A DNA stretch of 64,000 nt, from the NCBI RefSeq assembly GCF_026914185.1, contig NC_070571.1, positions 186,001-250,000 on the forward strand, in the 5' to 3' direction. This document shows, one piece after another, positions 56,701-64,000 of the stretch. The notes beneath the pieces are model-generated. The model did no database searches, was not told the origin of the DNA, and saw only the letters and a list, made by a program, of their open reading frames with translations. Positions within the stretch are counted from its first letter, which is position 1, and each line of letters starts with the position of its first letter. The translations under genes and the position numbers were made by a program. The stretch comes from Puccinia triticina (taxonomy: Eukaryota; Basidiomycota; Pucciniomycetes; Pucciniales; Pucciniaceae).

Positions 56701-57719
56701 GGGAAGCGCTGATGAAAGAATAACAAGGTATCAAGAAGTTATCACACATTGTCGACCAGCCATGAGGTTTTGGTTTTGGGAATCTCAAAAATGTCCACAG
56801 AAATGGTACGAGATGCGTCTCAATTTCACCAGATCGGCGGCGACTACTTCCATAGTAGGTCATATCTTAGGGCTAGGAGACCGACATCTATCCAACATTC
56901 TACTCGATCAAGTGACCGGAGAGGTCGTCCAAATTGATCTTGGAGTAGCTTTTGATGCAGTAAGCTTTTTGACCCGACTTGCGTTAATTAGTGGACAAAT
57001 TCGTGCGATTGATCATAACATGCGCGCAACTCAACCGCCAGGGAAAATTATTACCAATACCTGAACTGGTGCCTTTTCGACTCACCCGAGATATAGTTGA
57101 CGGATTTGGAGTGGCAAAAACTGAAGGCGTCTTTCGCCGATGTTGCGAGCAAACTCTGCGTGTTTTGAGAGAAAATAAGTGGTTGATAATGACGATTTTA
57201 GATGTCCTCAAACAAGATCCCCTCCAATCATGGTGGGCTCATCTCTTATCAAAACGATGACTTCGTTCTTTTTTAAAGATAAGATGATACCAACAACTGA
57301 TGGAAACGCGGAAATCTGATATATCACAATTTCTCAGGATTGTTTCCAAGCAAGAAGAAAAGATCAAGCAAGGGGCAAAGCAAGATGCGGAGTGCAGCGG
57401 AGAAGAAGATCAAGAAAGTTTTGAACAGTCTATTACCGAAGCCCCAGAACAAGCTTCAAGAGCATTGGCTTCTGTCGAGGAGAAGTTGTCGAGCAATTTA
57501 AGCGTGGAAACTACAGTTAACCAGCTTATCCTCGAAGCTACGTCTGTTGAAAATTTAGGATCTATCTACTGCGGTAAGCCGGGAAATCTGGTTCGATTGA
57601 TTATACATATATTGACCTTGTTTGCCGTCCTGCGCTTCCAAAAAAAAAAAATGATAGGATGGAATGCCTGTGAGTTATTGTTGCTGTTGATTGTTCGAGG
57701 TTTCATGGACCTGATCTAA
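47748..57719 (+). CDS. TEL1: Serine/threonine protein kinase TEL1 (ATM family)
   Basis: Family role: PI3K-like nuclear kinase that responds to DNA double-strand breaks with MRN and maintains telomeres. Exon model: 47748-47759, 47843-49129, 49187-49414, 49498-54653, 54722-55091, 55166-56284, 56360-56571, 56644-56959, 57042-57232, 57338-57573, 57658-57719. Lengths sum to 9,189 nt, 3,062 residues, close to human ATM. Start: ATG followed by three codons, then an 83-bp intron; this alone reads in frame into exon 2. Domains: TAN-like N-terminus (about 1-150), HEAT-type helices, FAT (about 2200-2500, with [11 protein letters not shown]), kinase with [11 protein letters not shown] near 2725, catalytic [10 protein letters not shown] with D2874, metal-binding IDLGVAFD with D2893, then [11 protein letters not shown], and FATC ending YCGWNAC. 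Uncertain: intron 3 (49415-49497), since another frame inside it also reads coherently; the 105-bp intron 9; and the last 14 residues after GWNAC, because a GTGAGT donor there suggests a further exon. It is otherwise free of stops and transposons. Confidence 0.9.
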
Positions 57720-58815
57720 TTTGATTTCTGGTGGCTCATCTAATTTTATTTTTAACCAGTTTACTGAATTTAAAATCCATTGCTGTCCATAACTAGTGTA
57801 TTCCCAGCTTACCAATCTAGTGTACCTTATACAATAGGCGGTTTCAATATTGATCCAGGAAGCGTTCCAGTAAAACCAAAACACTGCCAAAAATAGTTTC
57901 CTGGAGGCTCTATATCAAAACCCCCAATTTGGGAAAATTCCTAAATTTGAACCCAGAAGCACACCTCCTGGAACTCATACATGATTTAATCATCTTGTTT
58001 TGTCCCATGCCTTTATGGCCCAAATGGAAAGCCCTATTTCACACCCCAGCCTCCCTCCCCAGAGCCACAAGTGCATCCCATTGGTGAAGTGGTGCAAACC
58101 TCAGAAATAGACCTCTGCTCCAGGCCATCCAACTCAGTGGTGCCTGGCCTATACAGACAGACCAACATGATTCCGGTCATCAGGTGATTTATGACCAATA
58201 AGCAAGGTATGTATTTACACACCTTGATGACTGGATGGTACTGTTCATCAAATTTCCTCAATGAACAGTATGATAGTTACCAGACATAGGTACATACCTT
58301 GATGACTGATATTGTAGCGGTCATTGAGGTACCACCATGATGACTGGTATTGCACCGGTCATCAAAGGTATGTTAAGGGTTAGACCTCAATGACTGGTGA
58401 AGCTTGTTCAACATATTTCATATTTTTGGACGTCCATGTCTGAGAGCTACTTGGACAGGCCAGTCCAAGCAGTTAATTCAGGTAGCGCAGGTTTACATGC
58501 TTCCAGCTGCCTGTCAGTACAGGCATTCTGGTTTGTGTGTTTCCCGGTGCTGCTGGGTCAGCATTGACAAAGAAGATGTGAAGGGTGTGTGGGTGAGTTG
58601 GGTGTTTGATGGCTGCCAAAAAAAAAAGCCAAGTGTGGGCTGGTTTTTGGGAAAAAAGTTGGACATGTCTTGTTTGTGGGCATATGTTTTTCCTGATTTC
58701 CTGTTGTCCCAAAGGTCCTGGAAGGGCACAGGCAGAAGGAGCAAAGCCTTCCAGGTTGCTCATTTTTCCTGGATTAATTTTGAAGCCCCCTAATAATTAG
58801 GACAGTTCAGATAGG
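57720..58815. other. Intergenic with decayed palindrome block G (58172-58408)
   Basis: The 3' region of TEL1 followed by diverged TTGATGACTGG/CCGGTCATCAAGG pairs with linkers such as GGTATGTATTTACAC. Most CpGs of the consensus are already TpG or CpA. The frames at 58404-58800 on both strands lack motifs. Confidence 0.65.
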
Positions 58816-60131
58816 GGCCGGCTTTATGCACTCCAAATATTTACTACATGCACTCCAAAAAAGGAGTGAACTTGTGTCTACTCCAATAAATGTTGGAGTG
58901 AACAAAGGTTCACTCCAAAAGTGGGCTAAATTGGATTGTTCAGAAGTTCACTCCAAAAGTGGGCTAAATTGGAGTGTTCAGAAGTTCACTCCAATATTTA
59001 TTGAAGTGAAAACTTGTGCACTCCAAAAAAATGGAGTATAAAATTACGCACTCAAACTGTGGAGTGGAGTTCAACCCACTCCATTTTGTTTTGGAGTGTG
59101 GACCACTGGGCACTCTAAAAAAGTGTGGCCAGTGATTCCCATCAAAGTTTTAACCGCTGCGCTGCGCTAAAAAAAGCGGTCATTTAGCGCAGCGTCACAC
59201 CGCTACATCCCAGAGACATGCAGCGGAAGCTGTTGAAAAACCGCTGCACTAATTGCTACGTGCAGCGATTGAACGCTACCCACCCAGGGCAATTATTTAT
59301 AGGGCAGAGGGAGTGGAAAGCTGCTGTGCTAGTGCTAATTTAGCGGATACCAGAATTTTAATGTGTGTTAAGCCTCTTTTAACATATGTGTGTTAAATCT
59401 CTTTTAACATAATTTAAACCACTTTTGTTCTTGTTTTTCAAACCACTGCGCTACCGCTTAAATGCAGCGGTTCAGCGCTACATGCCTGCTTTTTTAGCGC
59501 GCTACAAATCATCATTTGTTTCATGGAAAACAAAAAGTGGTTAGCGCAGCAGTCTGGCCGCTGCGCGTAGCGGTTAGCGCAGCGGCAAAAAAAGTGCTGC
59601 ACTAAATGCAACACAGCATTTACAATTTTGTTCCCATTGAAAAAGAGCAGATAAATAGGCTCAGACTCATTGGAATCTTTGGGGCCTAGTCTTAAGGGGA
59701 GGAATGTGAGTGTGGTGGAAGTTTTTCTGTAGGGGGGAGGCAGAGTCTTCAAGGGTCTAAGAACAACTTTGTTGATCTGGAGGAGTTACTGGGAGTGCAT
59801 GCATGTAATTAAAATAGGTGTGCACTCCAGTATTTATTGGAGTGTACAGTAGTACACTCCATTCTTGAAACAGACCAAGTTTCAAGATTGGAGTGCAGAA
59901 GTTTCCACTCCAATAAACATTGGAGTGAACTTCTGAACACTCCAATTTAGCCCACTTGTGGAGTGAAGAAAGGTTCACTCCAAATATATAGCGGAGTGAA
60001 ATTCTGAACACTTCAATTTAGCCCACTTTTGGAGTGAGCCTTTGTCCACTCCAATATTTATTGGAGTAGACACAGGTTCACTCCCTTTTTGGAGTGCATG
60101 TAGTAAATATTTGGAGTGCATAAAGCCAGCC
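58816..60131. mobile_element. 1.3-kb inverted-repeat element with CACTCCAA subterminal repeats
   Basis: Ends read GGCCGGCTTTATGCACTCC and the complement of GGCTGGCTTTATGCACTCC; inverted similarity covers about 280 bp each side. The arms carry many CACTCCAA words in both orientations (TCACTCCAAAAGTGGGCTAA, AATATTTATTGGAGT). The centre (59140-59600) is filled with AGCGCAGCGGTTAGCGC-like repeats. No matching target duplication and no transposase frame were found. Confidence 0.72.
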
Positions 60132-60770
60132 TTGTTCACATAAGGCAGATTTCAGAATCAGTTCTGAAACCTTGTCAAAACCCTTTTCCCTTATCCTGAG
60201 AAAGAATTTAAGTTTGGTGGGCCCCCTTTGGTAGCAATTTGACAGGGATAATCTTTAATACAAGGTGCTGGGGTTAATGATGGTGCCAACTTGGCACCAA
60301 GTGTGCGCTCAGCCAAAACTGAAAAATGCCATCCACATGGGCTCCAAGGGGACCCTTGAAACCCCCTCTAGATGTGGGTAATGTAAATGTATGAATTTTT
60401 GGCCAAAAGCACAAAATGATAGGCATGAATGGCCTTTTTGGCTGCAAGCATACCAATCTCAATGTATGGAAATTTCACTGTGGATGTTAGTAACTAGATA
60501 TGTATGAAATTCTTGAGCATACCAACACAGAATTTTTTGTTACCCCCCCACTCCTCAAATCTTGGTCCCTGTTCATCTTGCAAGAACTTCCCAGGGGTCT
60601 AGGTTTTTTTTTTGTTTCAGAAATTGTGCATTGGAAAAATTCTGGTGGTTGATAGGCAAGTCTCAGGAAAGCATTGCTGGCTTGTTAGTGCCACTAGCTG
60701 GGATAAAATTTCCTATGTATTGGTCCAGATATTCTTATACATATCAAACTCATATGCCAAATGCTGCTGG
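60132..60770. other. No recognisable gene
   Basis: Unassigned sequence up to the break in the Gypsy gag fragment. Frames at 60562-60932 (+) are the reverse of that fragment or motif-free. Confidence 0.5.
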
Positions 60771-61260
60771 ATTCGAGCATGTTCCAGTCCCGTTGTTTGT
60801 ATCCGTCCATTGATTCCAGTTCTTGCTTCAGGTCTTCAGGCCCAACAAAGCTGCAAATCTGTCGAACCATGTCGTATCCTTCTGCTCCATAAACTTCCGC
60901 CGCCAGTTCAAATCGGTCCAGAAATTCCTTGAAGTTTTCTCCATCGTATAATAAGTTTGCGGCTTTGATAATTATCACTTTTCTTTTAGGTTCCTTCCTG
61001 GTTGGGTTGTTTACTTCGGGATCTTGAGGTAAGCCATATGTTCCAGGAGGGTGAGTCTGAGTATTTTCTTGAGTAGTTCTATTGTTGGCCAACCGTCCAC
61101 GATAGGTCCTTGTTTGAGTGTGAGACATAGGTGGTGGAGGTAGTGGATCAACATTCATTCTAGTGTTCTGACTGTTTTGAGTTCCATTGAATAGCCCGAG
61201 TGGATTTGGATTGTTTGTTGGTAGGACGTTTTCCAAGTCTTCATTCTGTGGAAAAGCCAT
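60771..61260 (-). pseudogene. Truncated Gypsy gag (N-terminal 163 codons)
   Basis: From ATG 61260 a proline/asparagine-rich leader of about 90 residues precedes a gag core: NLLYDGENFKEFLDRFELAA, then GYDMVRQICSFVG and GYKQRDWNML. It aligns by eye with residues 22-82 of the gag at the left edge (LKFDGSNVERFLDDYELAA; PPDWSKL) but belongs to another family. Similarity ends after NMLE at about 60771, where the frame continues for about 25 unrelated residues. No zinc knuckle, protease or pol remains. Confidence 0.78.
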
Positions 61261-62610
61261 GCCTGAGTTTTAACTGATTTCTGATCCTTTATGTTAGATG
61301 AGTCGTTTGATATTTGCTAGTAGTTGTCCTAAGGGTTGGTCTCTGGGTTTCTTCCAGGGCGAGTTGGGGGGGTTATACTAAACTAATAATAATACTAAAA
61401 AAACTAAATATTATGATACGTTGTTCAAATATTCAGATGCGTAGAGGGTTATCGCAACTAAAATCTGTCTGCAGTGAGTCTATGCCGGCTACCACCTGGT
61501 AGTTAAAATATATATCCTAAATGCTCACAACAAATACGTCAGTTCTAGCTGGTCCTCGTCTCCTGACCTTATAAGTGATTTTTCAAGTATTTAACTATTT
61601 AATCCGGAGTTCTACTAGGAATATGTTAAGGACTGATTTGTTATAATGATACCAGAAAGTGTCTTGACAGAGATATGTTTCTTCACTTGAATGTAACAGG
61701 TTAGTTTTCCTGCCACCAACTAATCAAAATTCACTAAGAATACTTATAAAATTTGCAACAGTGGTTAGAGATATGTTAAGCCACGTGTTCAAAATATAAA
61801 TCCTCTATCACGTTGGGGACTCCCTTGTAAAGCTCAAAAGTGTTCCTGAGAACCTTCTGCTGAGTGCGGAAAGGGATGAATGAGGTTACCTCTGCCTTTT
61901 GTTGTAACCTAACCGATTAGGTTACAATTGGTGACAATCGCCTACCCCGAAGACCATACTGAGTCACCCGGAGAATAAGCTGCAGAGCTGATTCTCCACC
62001 AATTCATAGATATTCATTGCTTTTGTCTCATTAGGTTATGAGCCTGTAAATCTTGCCATACCTCCCTTCCCGATCTCTCTATCAGCAAGGTAGCTTTGGA
62101 TCAAGCATAATCGACCTGTCTCTCTCAGTATCTTCAAGAATCGCCATCAATCTTCAAGGGTATCCCAGGTTAGGGAATAATCGTCCCGACACACCTTTTT
62201 TGTTTGCTTTCTTTCTCCGGCTCTCTTCGCTTGGCGGACCATTGGATCTTCTGAGGTTATCGAGCACCTGCGACTGTTTACTTGATTTTCTGAGTCTTCA
62301 TCGCTTTCCCCACAACCCTCTCTGACAGCGGAAGAACAAGCACATTGTGATAAAGCGAAGCAGTACGCCAACACTGTGAAATCTACTCCCTGGCACGGGG
62401 TAGGGCTTAGACACAATCTTGTTATTCCAACGTCTACTCCTCTCTCTTTTTTTTCCCAAAGAACTCAGACGATCAAGTAAGTAGTTTCAGACTGCTCGCT
62501 TGCCTCGGTTGACTCTTTGGTCTACCTCCCCCCTCTTCCCCCCTCCGTTTCTTTTGTTTTATGTCCGATCCCATTCAACCGGCCCCCCCTTCTGGTTCTC
62601 AACGCCGCTA
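61261..62610. other. Upstream of the truncated gag; probable LTR or leader remnant
   Basis: For a minus-strand Gypsy element the 5' LTR and primer site should lie here. TGGTAGCC (complement, near 61495) could be a primer site, but LTR borders cannot be placed without a second copy. The block ends at the LTR of the next element. Confidence 0.35.
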
Positions 62611-63457
62611 TGGAGCTCCGTCCGGTGCTAGGCCGGCGGCAGCGCTGGGAGGGGAATGGTGTCGGGTGACTGCCCTCACGGATCGGTCCGGAAAGATGAG
62701 ACAGAAGATTCGAGGTGATAGCGTTGTGGAGGTGGTTTTGAGAGTTCGCCGAGGGTTGGATTCTCGGCGGCGGTTTTGTTGAGGATTCTGGGATGATTTG
62801 AGGGATTCGTCGAAAGGAGTTGGATTCTTGGGACTTGGACTCTGGATTCTAGACTCTGGACTCGAGATGGCGGATCAGAATGCCATGGCCTCCCTTCCTC
62901 CAAGTTCCGCGAACTTGGACTCAGGGAGACACATGTCACATGTATTTCATCATCTCCTTGCGCGCCACGCGCGCACACAACCCAACACAACACAGAGAGA
63001 AAAGAAAAAGAAAAACAAAACAGAACAAAAAAAAAAAAGAAAGCAAAACAAAATAGCAAAACTCAGCAGAGAGAAAGATAGAGGAGGAAGGAAAAAAAAA
63101 CCACAGCCTAGAATATGAGGAAGAAAAGCCACAAACCAGAGAGAGGAAAGAGAAAAGCAGATCAAAACAAAGAAAACAGGAATAAACCCACAGCACAAGC
63201 TGTGTTAGGACCATGAAAAATAAACAGAGGGTGACTAGAGGGAAGAGGGATAAGATGGAAAGGAGTGAGGAAGGGGAGGAGAGAAAAGGGCCCAGACAGG
63301 AAATATGAAGGAGGAACAAAATGGGGGAAAGGAAGCTGGAGGTGGAAACTGAAGCTTGAGGATTGAGCCTTGAGGGTCTTGAACTGTGAGTCTTGATGTG
63401 AGCGCCGGTGAGCTTTGAGAACTGAAAATTGATTTGACTACCGGGTTGACCACCACA
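62611..63457 (-). repeat. 3' LTR of second Gypsy copy (same family as left edge)
   Basis: On minus it starts TGTGGTGGTCAACC at 63457, after a purine-rich AAGTGGTGGTGGGA primer tract, and ends GGAGCTCCA at 62611. It matches the left-edge LTR at several blocks: TTCTCGGCGGCGGTT, CAGAATGCCATGGCC, TGCGCGCCACGCGC and the CACAGCACAAGCTGTG pair. It is 847 bp against 1,358 bp. The left flank (CGCTA) is one half of any target duplication; the other half is outside the window. Confidence 0.78.
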
Positions 63458-63637
63458 TCCCACCACCACTTACAGTCTGTCCCTAGACTGTGCGGTCTCC
63501 GCCAAAGATCCTGTCGAACCGCGCTGAAGAAAAGAAACAAAGGGGACCCGGCGGGTGGCTCACGACAGTGGCGAATGTAGAGCTTACGACAATTTTTCGG
63601 TAGTAGATACCCGAGGTGCATACCGAGGAGGGGGAAC

Positions 63638-64000
63638 TTACTTTTGGTCTCCAATGCCCCCACGAGGAAAGTATTCCTTGACCTGATCCGCCGCGAACCG
63701 ACGTTTGAGTTCCGCGCCATCGAGCTCGGCGAGAACATAAGAGCCTCCGTGAACTTGCTTGACGATCCGATAGGGCCCGTTCCATTTGTGGGCGAAAAGC
63801 TGCCCCCACTGAACCTCCAATGACCGGTTGTAAGCGAGGACTAGAGTACCGGGAGAAAGAGAGTCGCGCAACCTATCCGAGTTCCGATCTTGCCAATAGC
63901 GAATAGAGTCCGCACGGGATTTCATCATCCGATCATGAGCGACTCGCCGAGATTCTTCACTGCGCTCGAGCTGTCTGGACCGCGCCACAAGTAGGTCGGA
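63638..64000 (-). CDS. Gypsy pol, integrase C-terminal part (cut by window edge)
   Basis: The frame enters from the right edge and stops at 63638. Residues show the typical tail of Ty3/Gypsy integrases: basic helix (SRRVAHDRMMKSRADSIRYW), then SH3-like segment (GTLVLAYNR ... KWNGPYRIVKQVHGGSYVLAEL), which follows the catalytic core and aids DNA binding. It ends FPRGGIGDQK, about 180 bp before the LTR, without a chromodomain. No stop or shift is seen in the visible part. It is the 3' end of a copy whose gag would resemble the left-edge ORF. Confidence 0.85.
   Translation of the reverse strand, partial: SDLLVARSRQLERSEESRRVAHDRMMKSRADSIRYWQDRNSDRLRDSLSPGTLVLAYNRSLEVQWGQLFAHKWNGPYRIVKQVHGGSYVLAELDGAELKRRFAADQVKEYFPRGGIGDQK

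Noticed and set aside
58404..58800. Overlapping 129- and 96-codon frames as genes
   Set aside because: Both strands are open over the same stretch, there are no domain motifs, and they lie in repeat-derived sequence.
62676..63738. Minus-strand frames of 127-177 codons near the right edge
   Set aside because: They translate the complement of the purine-rich 3' LTR and the spacer after integrase; there are no motifs.

Overview
The window looks like nuclear DNA of a repeat-rich basidiomycete, most likely a rust fungus (Pucciniales). The evidence is indirect: two split genes whose mostly 57-107 bp introns (one of 226 bp) restore single reading frames, an ATM/Tel1 kinase of about 3,060 residues, Ty3/Gypsy gag proteins of a kind I associate with rusts, and stacked transposons decayed by C-to-T change, much of it at CpG. 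I name no species.

Host genes. Only three are supported: (1) a complete mitochondrial tRNA 2-thiouridylase (SLM3/MTU1 family, 6312-8305, 8 exons, 421 aa); (2) an intronless 178-aa protein of unknown function (42041-42577); (3) a complete TEL1/ATM kinase (47748-57719, 11 exons in my model, 3,062 aa). The exon lengths of both split genes sum exactly to a multiple of three.

Layout. 1-3983: 5' part of a minus-strand Gypsy element (gag-protease, tRNA-Tyr-like primer site, long LTR). 3984-5718: arrays of a short palindrome around a tRNA-like segment. 6312-8305: SLM3. 8943-15354: small inverted-repeat elements, among them two MITEs with GGCCCYGTTTGG ends. 15358-40968: one nested stack. A PIF/Harbinger element (TTA duplication, intact transposase on +, Myb/SANT-like partner on -) was hit by three elements with 3-bp duplications and by a Ty1/copia element (623-bp LTRs, AGTCC duplication) that splits the partner gene. 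The copia integrase was in turn split by a 13.5-kb element (TTA duplication) with the same ends as the MITEs. That element holds a 173-bp satellite that flips orientation near 29990, flanking inverted arms and several blocks of the short palindrome. 40972-47747: the small gene and largely unassigned DNA. 47748-57719: TEL1. 57720-64000: decayed palindromes, a 1.3-kb inverted-repeat element, a truncated Gypsy gag, and the 3' end of a second copy of the left-edge Gypsy family.

How it fits together. Removing each insertion with one copy of its target duplication rejoins the reading frame of the element beneath, so the order of events can be read from the sequence: Harbinger first, copia second, 13.5-kb element third. 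The best candidates for undescribed biology are the TCGATGACCGG hairpin arrays at several loci, the 13.5-kb satellite-bearing element with MITE ends, and a family of four 69-71 nt multi-hairpin units with a shared oriented flank.
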